A stretch of DNA of 15,381 bases from JAAYJK01 sp964501655 (GCA_964501655.1 CAZCTN010000048.1:1-15381); one strand, 5' to 3'. Shown: positions 1 to 7,515, numbered from the stretch's first letter. Numbers and translations: made by a program. Notes: a model not told the origin generated them from the sequence alone.

Positions 1-42
1 ATGTTTTTTTCTTGCTTTGTCTGGCTGCTTTTTGCGACAATA

Positions 43-48
43 TATAAT
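43..48 (+). promoter_or_regulatory. Candidate -10 box upstream of the sortase gene
   Basis: A perfect TATAAT lies 33 bases before the sortase start codon. The -35 region is weak: TTGTCT at 17-22 gives a 20-base spacer, longer than usual. The stretch before it is T-rich and could be the tail of an upstream terminator. The box is suggestive only. Confidence 0.3.
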
Positions 49-80
49 GTAATGTCAATAGGATTTGAGGGGAGTAAATT

Positions 81-719
81 ATGGAACCTGCTGAAAACAA
101 GAGGCCGTCCAAGCGAATAATAATATCGGTTATTGCTGTTCTGCTTATACTGAGCGGGATAACTATAGTTGCCTTTCCTTACCTGCAGGGTGTATATCAC
201 GAAGTATTCAAAGCCCCCCGGGCAGTGGAAGAGATAGTCCCGGAAGTCTCCGATGGGGAGCCTGATGAAACCAGTACCGCAGGTAATGACGCTTCCACTT
301 ACCTGGGTCAGGGAAGCCTGCCTCCGGATTCAACTGCTGTGCTGGAAATTCCCAGTCTGGGTTTAAAGCTGGATGTGTTGTACGGAGTATCGGATGAGGT
401 TCTCAAGCAGGGCATAGGCTTCTATCCCCAAAGCAATCATCCCAGCACCGGCAATGTCTGCATCGCCGGTCATCGCAATACTCATGGCTCCCCTTTCTGG
501 CACCTGGATAAACTTATGCCTGGAGATTCCATTATACTGTACATGGGAGATACGGTGTATAATTACCAGGTATCTTTGAATTATATCACCCATGATAAAG
601 ATTGGAGTGTTATAGAATCCACCGATAAACCAGTCATCACCTTGACCACCTGCGACCCCAAAATCAGACCCGCAGACGGGAAGTATAATCGCTTAATTAT
701 TCGGGGCGAACTGAAATAG
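81..719 (+). CDS. Sortase, class D-like
   Basis: Membrane-anchored transpeptidase that cleaves an LPxTG-type sorting signal and joins the protein to the cell wall or to another acceptor. The 212-residue protein has a short basic N-terminus, one transmembrane helix at about residues 13-35 (type II topology), an acidic linker to about residue 75, and then the sortase beta-barrel. The catalytic histidine is H131 in AGHRNTHG, the cysteine is C191 in TLTTCDP, and the probable arginine is R204 in YNRLIIRGE. The HRNTHG context and the size fit class D sortases; I assign the class by pattern only. The ATG has a GAGGGGAG Shine-Dalgarno seven bases upstream. The gene stands alone on this strand, with no substrate gene directly beside it. 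The only LPxTG protein visible in the window lies about 14.4 kb away at the right edge. Confidence 0.93.
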   Translation: MEPAENKRPSKRIIISVIAVLLILSGITIVAFPYLQGVYHEVFKAPRAVEEIVPEVSDGEPDETSTAGNDASTYLGQGSLPPDSTAVLEIPSLGLKLDVLYGVSDEVLKQGIGFYPQSNHPSTGNVCIAGHRNTHGSPFWHLDKLMPGDSIILYMGDTVYNYQVSLNYITHDKDWSVIESTDKPVITLTTCDPKIRPADGKYNRLIIRGELK

Positions 720-761
720 CTAAGGGGGAAGTGTTTTCTTGATTTTCACTTGTAAACAGAC

Positions 762-790
762 AAAAATGGTCAGATGGAAACCCCCTGACC
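762..790 (-). terminator. Rho-independent terminator of the glnS/coiled-coil unit
   Basis: Read on the minus strand, the arms GGTCAG (785-790) and CTGACC (768-773) form a 6-bp stem with an 11-base loop, followed by ATTTTTG. It lies 17 bases beyond the stop codon of the small coiled-coil gene. There is no T-run on the plus side, so it does not look bidirectional. The stem is short, so confidence is moderate. Confidence 0.55.
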
Positions 791-807
791 GCAGAATTCA
801 TTACAGC

Positions 808-1044
808 CTACAAGTCGTTTAGAGAATCCATAGCCATACTGCTTATATTTACTTCTATGGAACTAACGGTATCATTGATGCTGCTTATATTTTCTTCGAT
901 TTCCCCCATGCTGCTATCCAGTGATTCCATATCTTTCTTTATCAAACTAAACTGGTTTTCTATATTGCTCAACCTGTTATCCAGGCTCTTAATCTCCTGT
1001 AGTATCTGTTCCAGTATGGCAGTAAATTTTTTCTTGTCCTCCAT
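808..1044 (-). CDS. Small coiled-coil protein of unknown function
   Basis: I do not recognise a family. The 78-residue product is almost entirely a predicted coiled coil: hydrophobic residues recur at heptad spacing (ILEQILQEIKSLDNRLSNIE, then SIN..VSSIE..ISSM), with Ser, Asp, Glu and Asn in between. There is no signal peptide, membrane helix or cysteine. I chose the ATG at 1044 because AGGGGTG lies nine bases before it. An in-frame GTG at 1056 would add four residues but sits on top of that ribosome site. The gene starts 55 bases after the glnS stop on the same strand and ends before the hairpin terminator, so it is probably the last gene of the glnS transcript. Low-complexity coiled coils are easily over-read, so the function is open. 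Confidence 0.62.
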   Translation of the reverse strand: MEDKKKFTAILEQILQEIKSLDNRLSNIENQFSLIKKDMESLDSSMGEIEENISSINDTVSSIEVNISSMAMDSLNDL

Positions 1045-1099
1045 GTGAATAAACACCCCTTTCCCAGACAGGCTGACGTCTAGAAATTATCGCCCTTGT

Positions 1100-2830
1100 T
1101 TAAGCTTTTTTCTGTATTTTGGCCCAGGTATCTCTCAAAGGTACAATCCGATTAAAAACTATGGCATCCGGTTTGCTGTCCAGATCTGCCACGAAATATC
1201 CCTGACGCAGGAATTGAAAACGCTGGGCAGGCAGAGCCTTCTGCACCTCCGGTTCCAGCATACAGTTATCTATTACTGATAATGAATCTGGATTGAGTTT
1301 CTGGGTAAAGTCTCTGCCATCGTCGTCATTATCCGGATTTTCGGGTAAAAACAGGTGATCATAGAGCCGCACCTCCGCCTTCACCGCATGTTGGGCTGAT
1401 ACCCAGTGCAGAGTTCCTTTGACCTTCCGGGCCGCTGCGGGACCGCCGCTTTTGGTATCAGGATCGTAAGTGCATCGCAATTCTATTACCTCACCGGTTT
1501 CATCACTCTTTACCACTTCTTCACATTTAATGATGTAGGCTCCTTTCAGCCTGACTTCTCGCCCGGGAGCAAGGCGGAAGAATTTACGCGGGGGATCTTC
1601 CATAAAGTCTTCCTGTTCTATATACAGCTCCCGGCCAAAAGGTATTTTGCGGGTACCGCTTTCCGGAGTTTCCGGATTGTTTTCGATATCCAGCCACTCC
1701 GCCTGTTCCTCTGGATAATTCTGTATTACTACCTTCAGAGGATGCAGTACTGCCATCACCCTGGATGCCCTACGGTTAAGATCCTCACGAATACAATGTT
1801 CCAGCAATGCTATATCCACCGTGCTGTCCCTCTTGGCTACCCCGATCCTCTCGCAAAAATCTCTGATAGCTTCGGGGGTATATCCCCGGCGTCTCAAACC
1901 GGATATGGTAGGCATACGCGGATCGTCCCATCCCTTTACATATCCCTGTTCGACCAGTGCCCGCAGCTTTCTTTTGCTCATCACGGTATAGCTGAGATTT
2001 AAACGGGCAAATTCATATTGGTGCGGTTCGGACTCCGGTTTTACATTATCAATAAGCCAGTCGTACAGGGGGCGGTGATCAGCAAATTCCAGTGTGCATA
2101 TGGAATGAGTAATAGCCTCAATAGCATCCGAAAGAGGATGCGCATAGTCATACATAGGGTAAATTACCCACTTGTCGCCGGTCCGATGGTGGGGTTGTTT
2201 CATTATCCTGTACAATACCGGGTCCCTCATGTTTAAATTAGGGGAGGCCATATCAATTTTAGCTCGCAAAACCCGGGAACCTTCCGGGAATTCCCCGGCC
2301 CGCATACGCAGTAAAAGATCCAGGTTTTCTTCCACTGTACGATTACGGTAAGGACTGTTCTGCCCGGGTTGAGTCAAAGTCCCGCGATAGGCTCGAATTT
2401 CTTCCGCGCTCAAATCACAAACGTAGGCTTTGCCGTCCTTGATAAGCTCTACAGCCCAATCATAAAGCTGATCGAAGTAGTCGGAAGCATAATAAAGTCG
2501 ATCCTGCCAATCAAATCCCAGCCATCGCACATCCTCCATAATGGAATCGACAAACTCGACTTCCTCCTTGCTAGGGTTGGTATCATCAAAACGCAGATTG
2601 CATAAACCTCCATTAGCCAGGGCCAGGCCAAAATTGAGACAAATAGATTTGGCATGCCCTATGTGCAGATAACCGTTAGGTTCAGGCGGAAAACGAGTAT
2701 GCACTCTTCCTCCATTCTTACCGGCTTTTAAGTCAGCACTGATAATATCTTGAATAAAATTAGTAGGTAACTCGGCAACCTTTATCTCTTCTTCGGCAAC
2801 CGGATTCGTTGTGCTGATATCCTGCTTCAT
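1100..2830 (-). CDS. glnS: Glutaminyl-tRNA synthetase
   Basis: Charges tRNA-Gln directly with glutamine, using ATP, in the cytoplasm. The 576-residue protein has the class I HIGH motif at residues 56-59 within PEPNGYLHIGHAKS. It also has FDDTNP at 81-86, the tRNA-contacting Rossmann fold with ADHRPLYDW near 250, and the KMSKS-type loop VMSKRK at 283-288. A C-terminal anticodon-binding beta-barrel region follows from about 340. The length is close to that of the E. coli enzyme (about 554 residues). PEPNGYLHIGH and the downstream barrel separate it from GluRS. The ATG start has AAGGAGG nine bases upstream. Many Firmicutes lack this enzyme and make Gln-tRNA through GatCAB amidotransferase, so a GlnRS here points to a lineage that acquired it; that history is inference. 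Confidence 0.98.
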   Translation of the reverse strand: MKQDISTTNPVAEEEIKVAELPTNFIQDIISADLKAGKNGGRVHTRFPPEPNGYLHIGHAKSICLNFGLALANGGLCNLRFDDTNPSKEEVEFVDSIMEDVRWLGFDWQDRLYYASDYFDQLYDWAVELIKDGKAYVCDLSAEEIRAYRGTLTQPGQNSPYRNRTVEENLDLLLRMRAGEFPEGSRVLRAKIDMASPNLNMRDPVLYRIMKQPHHRTGDKWVIYPMYDYAHPLSDAIEAITHSICTLEFADHRPLYDWLIDNVKPESEPHQYEFARLNLSYTVMSKRKLRALVEQGYVKGWDDPRMPTISGLRRRGYTPEAIRDFCERIGVAKRDSTVDIALLEHCIREDLNRRASRVMAVLHPLKVVIQNYPEEQAEWLDIENNPETPESGTRKIPFGRELYIEQEDFMEDPPRKFFRLAPGREVRLKGAYIIKCEEVVKSDETGEVIELRCTYDPDTKSGGPAAARKVKGTLHWVSAQHAVKAEVRLYDHLFLPENPDNDDDGRDFTQKLNPDSLSVIDNCMLEPEVQKALPAQRFQFLRQGYFVADLDSKPDAIVFNRIVPLRDTWAKIQKKA

Positions 2831-2852
2831 ATATTATATATCCTCCTTTTAA

Positions 2853-2878
2853 AGCTGGATGCTTTCCGGCAGCCAGCT
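2853..2878 (-). other. Inverted repeat in the glnS leader
   Basis: The arms AGCTGG and CCAGCT (6 bp, 14-base loop) sit in the glnS leader and end about eight bases before the AAGGAGG ribosome site. Only TTT follows, so it is a poor terminator. It could mask or expose the ribosome site. The T-box consensus is absent. The role is speculative. Confidence 0.3.
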
Positions 2879-2917
2879 GTATATTAGCTATAATAATATT
2901 TAACCTATCGAGCCTTA

Positions 2918-2923
2918 ATTATA
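2918..2923 (-). promoter_or_regulatory. Candidate -10 box for glnS
   Basis: A perfect TATAAT on the minus strand lies 87 bases before the glnS start. No good -35 lies at 16-18 bases. A competing reading uses TTGATT with GACAAT at 17-base spacing just upstream. The 212-base gap between dnaE2 and glnS is AT-rich and probably holds the glnS promoter, but the exact one is not clear. Confidence 0.3.
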
Positions 2924-3042
2924 AGCATTGTCCCCATATTTTCACATATAATCAAGATTCCCGTACAATTTCCCCCTGCAATAACATCTTATTCCACACC
3001 TGCTCCCAAAATCCTTCTTTGTAAGACAAATGGTCTCCCTGG

Positions 3043-6000
3043 TTACTTTGACAGAAAGGAGAGTCTGTAAGCGGAGATGCTGACTCCGTTTCCTCTGCGG
3101 TTAATCTTTCCTTTTACCAGTATAGGGGCCTTCTGTTCACCGAAGATAACCTCGCCGTATTTCATGTAAGCTGATTCAAATAGGCTTATGTCAATAAGAC
3201 CAAATTCATCGACCAGGGAAAAGAAAACCACTATTTTGCCGCTGCGGGTAGGTGGGCGATGGGGGCGAAAAAGAGTCCCCGCTGTCTGCACTATTTTCCC
3301 ATGGGGCATTTTCTTTATCTCCCGGCTGGAATATATCTGCCTTTCAGCCAGTTCTTTCCGCAGTTCCGCCATCAGGTGGCTTTTTATGTCCAGCCCCAAT
3401 ATTTGGCGCTCCAGGAGCTCTTTTTCCCGGCGCTCAAAATCAGGTACTCCTCCTCCGCTCTGGTTCTCAAACAATACCGGTGCCCTGTTGCTTCTATTCT
3501 GCATCTCTTCCATCCATACCGGTACCTCCATCAGCATCTGGCGGCGATTTTCATGCAGACTATCCAGGGCGCCGCACTTAATTAGGTTTTCCATAACATC
3601 ACGATTAACCCGGCTGCGTTCCATAAATTCCAGGGGACTCTGGAAAGCACTCTTAGCGCGCTCTTCGGCAATATTCTGCAGATCACTGCGGCTTATGCCC
3701 CGAACTTGTTTTAGCCCTACCCGTATAGCCCTTTTCCCCTCGGTCCGGAAGTCCGCAGCACTGGCATTAACATCCGGCCCGAGTATGGATATTCCACGGC
3801 GGCGGGCTTCGCTGCAGATAATGTAAGGGGGGTAAAATCCCATAGGCTGATGGTTCAAAATAGCTGTGTAGTACTCGGTTGGATAGTGCCGGAGCATATA
3901 GGCAGTTTTAAAACTGGTAGTGGCAAAGGCGGCGGCATGGGCTTCACAGAATCCATAACTGGCATATCCCCTTATACAGGCAAATATTTCCCGGGCCAGA
4001 TCACTGTCTACTCCATTCTTCTCCGCCTGTTCTACAAATTCAGTTCCGATTTCCTGCATTACTTTTTCCGAACGAGCATGAGTCATCACTCTGCGCAAAC
4101 GGTCAGCTTCTCCAGGGCTGAATCCCGCGATAGCAACCGCGATCTCTATGACCTGTTCCTGGAAAAGCACTACTCCGTATGTCTTTTCCAGTATGGGCTT
4201 CAAGCGCGGATGCAGATAAGTTGTTTCCTCCCGACCATGTCGGCGGGCAATATACGGTTCTACCATGTTCCCCTTGATGGGACCAGGCCGTATCAGAGCC
4301 ATACTGGCTACCATGTCTTCCATGTGGCTGGCGTTAAAATGAGACTGCAGAGCTCTCTGGGCCGGGCTTTCCAACTGAAAAACCCCTATGGTTTCACCCC
4401 GGTTAATCATTTCATAGCTGGCCGGGTCATCCAGGGGAATATATTCATAATTGAACGGCTGCCCTGATTCTTGGATGCAGCGGGCGGCGTCACTTATAAC
4501 GCTCAGGGTGCGCAGGGGCAGGAGATCCAGTTTAGCCAATCCCAGCTCTTCCACATCATCCTTATCGAACTGAGTTATGACCGGACCCAAAGCCGACTTC
4601 TGCAACGGTGTCAACTCCAGCAGCGGCACATCGCTTATCACCACCCCACCCAGATGGGTGCCCAAGAAACGGGGAAATCCTGCTATCTTCTCGCTTACAT
4701 CCAGCAGCAGGCGAAAGCGCTCTTCCTGCAGAGGGCTATTTTTTAATTCAGGCAGAGTACCCAGGACTTTGCGTATGTGATCCGCATGAATATGAGGCAG
4801 TTGCTTTGCTATAGCAGCTATTTCTTCTTCCGGGAAACCCAGAGCCTTGCCCAGATCCCTTATGGCTGAACGAGCCTGGAAGGTATTATAGGTTGCCACC
4901 CGGGCCACCCGTTCAGATCCATAACGACGATAGACATAATCAATTACCTGGTCCCGGTAACGGGACTCAAAATCTATATCTATATCCGGCAGCCCTTTTC
5001 TTTCACTGCTCATAAAGCGTTCAAACAAAAGCCCCCGCTGCAGGGAATCCACCTCCGATATATAAAGGCAGTAAACCACCAGCGAGTCAGCTGCCGAACC
5101 GCGTCCGGCGTAGCGTATCCCCCGGCTGCGGGCATAACGGGCCACGTCTTCTACCACCAGAAAATAATCTGCAAAACCTAGCTTGTCTATGACTTCAAGT
5201 TCCCTCTCCAATCGCTCTCTGACCTGGCGGCTTACCTTGCCATAACGGTTCCGGGCTCCTTCAAAAACCAGTCTGCCTAACCTCTGCCCGGGCCTCTCCC
5301 CTTTCAGATCGGAACAGCGTGGCAGATGGGTTTGATTATTCCCAAATACCGCTTCACATTCCCGGGCTATACGCACCGTATTTTCTACTGCCCGGGGAAA
5401 AGATGCAAAGATTTTTTTCAGCTCGGAAACAGGCTTGAGATAGTTTTCTCCATTCAACGGACGCTGGGGATGTATGTCCTGAACCCTGGTAAGGGTGCGG
5501 ATGCAGGTCAGAAGATCATGGACTTTAAAGTCCTGGTGCCGGGCATAATGAACATTGCCGCTGGCGGCCATCTCTATACCCAGGTGTTCGGCCAATTCCA
5601 TCAGCCGGTGGTTCAAAAAGGAATCTCCCGGCAGGCATCCGCCTTGAAGTTCGATATAAAAATTTTCCTTTCCCAGAATATCCAGGTATTCCCGGGCTCT
5701 GGAGCAAGCCTTTTGATGCTGCCCCTGTAATATGAGCCGGTTGATTTCTCCCTTGCGGCATCCGGACAAAACTATCACTTCCTCAAGCTCTTCCAGGCTT
5801 CTTAAAGCTGCTGCCGGCTGGCCCCGGGGATTATCCATATGCGCCCGGCTAAGCAGCGAACAAATGGAAGCATAAGCCCGATGATTGCGAGCCAGAAGGG
5901 TAAGGTGGCCGCCTCCATCCAGGGTAAGCTCCACCCCCTGCACCGGCTTAATACCTGCCTTCCGGGCTGCTTGACAGAATTTTACGGCAGCGCAAAGGTT

Positions 6001-6126
6001 GTCATGATCAGTAAGCCCCAAAGCGGGCATATCCTGTTCCGCAGCTCTGATCACCAATTCTTCAACGGCACTGCCTCCATCCAGGAAAGAAAAGGGGCTA
6101 TGGGTGTGCAAATGCACAAAACTCAT
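3043..6126 (-). CDS. dnaE2: Error-prone DNA polymerase III alpha subunit, DnaE2/ImuC type
   Basis: C-family DNA polymerase that carries out translesion, mutagenic synthesis in partnership with ImuB-type proteins. The 1027-residue protein has these parts in order:
- PHP domain, about 1-205 (HLHTHS at 5-10, LTDHD at 38-42, SGNVHY at 189-194);
- palm, with GRGSAADS at 341-348, catalytic PDIDIDF with D381 and D383, and the third aspartate D534 in AKLDLLPLRTL;
- fingers and helix-hairpin-helix region;
- OB-fold at about 945-1027 (TAGTLFRPHRPP).
The PLNGENYLK stretch near 223-231, the absence of a replicative C-terminal tau-binding extension, and the neighbours all favour DnaE2 over the replicative DnaE. 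Asn191 occupies a spot where PHP domains often carry a metal-binding Asp. The start has GAGGAG ten bases upstream and lies 21 bases after the preceding stop, so the gene is third in the LexA-controlled operon. The DnaE2 assignment rests on context as well as sequence. Confidence 0.93.
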   Translation of the reverse strand: MSFVHLHTHSPFSFLDGGSAVEELVIRAAEQDMPALGLTDHDNLCAAVKFCQAARKAGIKPVQGVELTLDGGGHLTLLARNHRAYASICSLLSRAHMDNPRGQPAAALRSLEELEEVIVLSGCRKGEINRLILQGQHQKACSRAREYLDILGKENFYIELQGGCLPGDSFLNHRLMELAEHLGIEMAASGNVHYARHQDFKVHDLLTCIRTLTRVQDIHPQRPLNGENYLKPVSELKKIFASFPRAVENTVRIARECEAVFGNNQTHLPRCSDLKGERPGQRLGRLVFEGARNRYGKVSRQVRERLERELEVIDKLGFADYFLVVEDVARYARSRGIRYAGRGSAADSLVVYCLYISEVDSLQRGLLFERFMSSERKGLPDIDIDFESRYRDQVIDYVYRRYGSERVARVATYNTFQARSAIRDLGKALGFPEEEIAAIAKQLPHIHADHIRKVLGTLPELKNSPLQEERFRLLLDVSEKIAGFPRFLGTHLGGVVISDVPLLELTPLQKSALGPVITQFDKDDVEELGLAKLDLLPLRTLSVISDAARCIQESGQPFNYEYIPLDDPASYEMINRGETIGVFQLESPAQRALQSHFNASHMEDMVASMALIRPGPIKGNMVEPYIARRHGREETTYLHPRLKPILEKTYGVVLFQEQVIEIAVAIAGFSPGEADRLRRVMTHARSEKVMQEIGTEFVEQAEKNGVDSDLAREIFACIRGYASYGFCEAHAAAFATTSFKTAYMLRHYPTEYYTAILNHQPMGFYPPYIICSEARRRGISILGPDVNASAADFRTEGKRAIRVGLKQVRGISRSDLQNIAEERAKSAFQSPLEFMERSRVNRDVMENLIKCGALDSLHENRRQMLMEVPVWMEEMQNRSNRAPVLFENQSGGGVPDFERREKELLERQILGLDIKSHLMAELRKELAERQIYSSREIKKMPHGKIVQTAGTLFRPHRPPTRSGKIVVFFSLVDEFGLIDISLFESAYMKYGEVIFGEQKAPILVKGKINRRGNGVSISAYRLSFLSK

Positions 6127-6147
6127 CTGGTCTCAACTCCTCGTCCC

Positions 6148-6396
6148 CTAATCGTATATCCGGTATAAAAACCATTCTCCGGATGAAAGGTCTTTAAATA
6201 TTTCTCTCATTCCCCCATCCTGACAGTAAATACGATAAAACAGCTTCTCACTCTCTCCTTCCCACCAGCATCCGGTATCATACCAGCACTCCAGGATACT
6301 TTCTATTTTCTTGCCGGGCTCCCGGCCGATTATTATTTGCGACGGCCTATCCGACCCTGGATCGCACTGAATTTCTATCACCAGATACTTTTCCAC
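6148..6396 (-). CDS. ImuB C-terminal-like small protein (DUF6504-like)
   Basis: The 82-residue soluble protein contains ECWYDTGCWWEGE (about residues 36-48), KLFYRIYCQDGG (51-62) and, at the end, GEWFLYRIYD (73-82). The order W...WW...YYRV..DGG....Y+D...WFLxRIYD is what I recall from the C-terminal domain of ImuB proteins and from the free-standing DUF6504 family, often encoded beside Y-family polymerases. No search was run. Its place between the ImuB-like gene and dnaE2 supports this: here the domain seems to be a separate polypeptide, while the neighbouring ImuB-like protein lacks it. Its role is unknown; a structural or protein-contact part in the mutasome is my inference. The start is GTG with AGAGGTGA four bases upstream. 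It lies 27 bases after the imuB-like stop and 21 before dnaE2. It is not ImuA, having no P-loop or RecA-like feature. Confidence 0.82.
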   Translation of the reverse strand: MEKYLVIEIQCDPGSDRPSQIIIGREPGKKIESILECWYDTGCWWEGESEKLFYRIYCQDGGMREIFKDLSSGEWFLYRIYD

Positions 6397-6423
6397 TGTT
6401 TCACCTCTAAACCCACTGGATTA

Positions 6424-7452
6424 TTATCTGATTACACCAAGTCTTAAAGGATCGAAACAAGCCAATATCTTTTCCCGTCTTCCTTCTTCCTTTCCCCAGC
6501 ACAAACTGCCGGGGAAACGACTCTCCAATCTTTCCATGGTCTTTTCCAATCTCAAGCTGCCTTCTCTTTCAGCGGGCAAAAGGGAAAAGAGATCCTGTTC
6601 CTGCCATTCCAGCAGCGATATTTCCGATAGTATTATCCTGCCTTCCTCCGGCTGATAATCCAATTCTGCCTTTTTAAGCATCTCGATAATAGCTGCGGAT
6701 AAAACTTCAGCTCTGAACTCCGGACCTTTAAGCCTGCGTTCCCGGCTGCTCACCCGGTCCTTCAGCCCTAGCTCCAGGCTTAGGTGCATACAGCCGCTAT
6801 TCCTCTTCTCTAATAAAGACTGCAAAGTCTGTCCCGCTTCCTCTATTTGAGCGGCAGTCAGCGCCTCACTAAAATTACCGGCGCTGAAATAAAGCGGATA
6901 GGATATTTTCAGCCGAGGATAGAGGCCTAAAACCGGTCTTTCATCTATACCACGTATCTGGCGCTCCAGGCTCCGGCTTTTTTTTCCCAGCAGGGAGGCC
7001 AGGCGTTCTGCCGACACTCCCTGAAGTTCACTCAGGGTATGAAATCCTGCCCGTTCAAGCTTTCTGACTTCCGGCCTAGTAATACCGGTAAACTCTCGCA
7101 GGGGGATAGATGACATAAACTCTTCCTCTCTGCCCGGTAAGACCTCCACCAATATAGCTTCCCGCCTTTTTACCCGCAAACACAGCTCTTCATTTGGCAG
7201 TCTGCTTCGTTTCAAGGCGTTTTCCGCTGCTATGCGGGATGATGCCAGTGATATCCGGGCTTGCCGGCGAGACAGACAGTAGTTTTTTTTAACTATAGCT
7301 TTTATTATGTTCAGGGGTGGACCGCATCCGCTGAGATCGCAGAACAGACTGCCGTCTTCCTGGGGTTCCACCAGGGGTGTATATCGACTGCATTCGTCCA
7401 GTACTGCTTCGGCCAGATCATATTCAGTTTCCAAATACATAATGCGGCGCAT
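6424..7452 (-). CDS. Short ImuB-like Y-family polymerase derivative lacking the N-terminal palm
   Basis: A 342-residue protein related to the later part of Y-family polymerases and ImuB.
- LFCDLSGCGPPL at 37-48 matches the strand and turn after the second catalytic motif, but the SxDE acidic pair is replaced by QEDGS.
- The first catalytic Asp motif and the N-terminal palm are absent.
- A helix-hairpin-helix thumb follows at about 115-175 (IPLREFTGITRPEVRKLE, then RGIDERPV), then a little-finger-like domain at about 180-280.
- QEQDLF at 284-289 sits before a LEKTMERLESRF helix, where Y-family proteins carry their beta-clamp motif (QLSLF type).
The likely role is a non-catalytic adaptor linking DnaE2 to the clamp (inference). 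The start is ATG at 7452, with GGGTGA six bases upstream; a stop lies three codons before it in frame, and the promoter is close by, so no missing N-terminus is hidden upstream. It is first in the LexA operon. Confidence 0.85.
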   Translation of the reverse strand: MRRIMYLETEYDLAEAVLDECSRYTPLVEPQEDGSLFCDLSGCGPPLNIIKAIVKKNYCLSRRQARISLASSRIAAENALKRSRLPNEELCLRVKRREAILVEVLPGREEEFMSSIPLREFTGITRPEVRKLERAGFHTLSELQGVSAERLASLLGKKSRSLERQIRGIDERPVLGLYPRLKISYPLYFSAGNFSEALTAAQIEEAGQTLQSLLEKRNSGCMHLSLELGLKDRVSSRERRLKGPEFRAEVLSAAIIEMLKKAELDYQPEEGRIILSEISLLEWQEQDLFSLLPAEREGSLRLEKTMERLESRFPGSLCWGKEEGRREKILACFDPLRLGVIR

Positions 7453-7487
7453 CTTCCCTCACCCATACACTTTTATTGTATTAATAT

Positions 7488-7515
7488 AGTATAGCAGAAC
7501 ATTCGTTCGGGTCAA
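7488..7515 (-). promoter_or_regulatory. SOS promoter of the imuB-like/DUF6504-like/dnaE2 operon
   Basis: On the minus strand, TTGACC (7510-7515) and TATACT (7488-7493) are separated by 16 bases. Each matches its sigma-A consensus at five of six positions. The predicted transcript start near 7481 leaves a leader of about 30 bases before the ATG at 7452. The spacer is filled by a LexA box. Confidence 0.78.
7496..7509 (-). promoter_or_regulatory. LexA (DinR) operator, SOS box
   Basis: The minus strand reads CGAACGAATGTTCT, matching the Gram-positive consensus CGAACRNRYGTTYC at 13 of 14 positions, with intact GAAC-N4-GTTC half-sites. It lies wholly between the -35 and -10 boxes, so bound LexA should block RNA polymerase. 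This predicts induction of the three-gene operon by DNA damage. Confidence 0.86.

Noticed and set aside
1..80. Open frame starting with ATG at position 1 and running to 120
   Set aside because: Only 39 codons, runs into the sortase gene in another frame and has no visible start context; the T-run looks like non-coding sequence.
1406..2002. 198-codon plus-strand frame opposite glnS
   Set aside because: Antisense to the well-supported synthetase; the composition follows from the opposite strand.
2831..3042. T-box riboswitch upstream of glnS
   Set aside because: The conserved T-box sequence and the antiterminator/terminator pair are absent, and the leader is too short and simple.
3188..3826. 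Long plus-strand frames opposite dnaE2 (also at 3850-4467 and 5326-5730)
   Set aside because: They are antisense shadows of a clear polymerase gene, without ribosome sites or recognisable domains.
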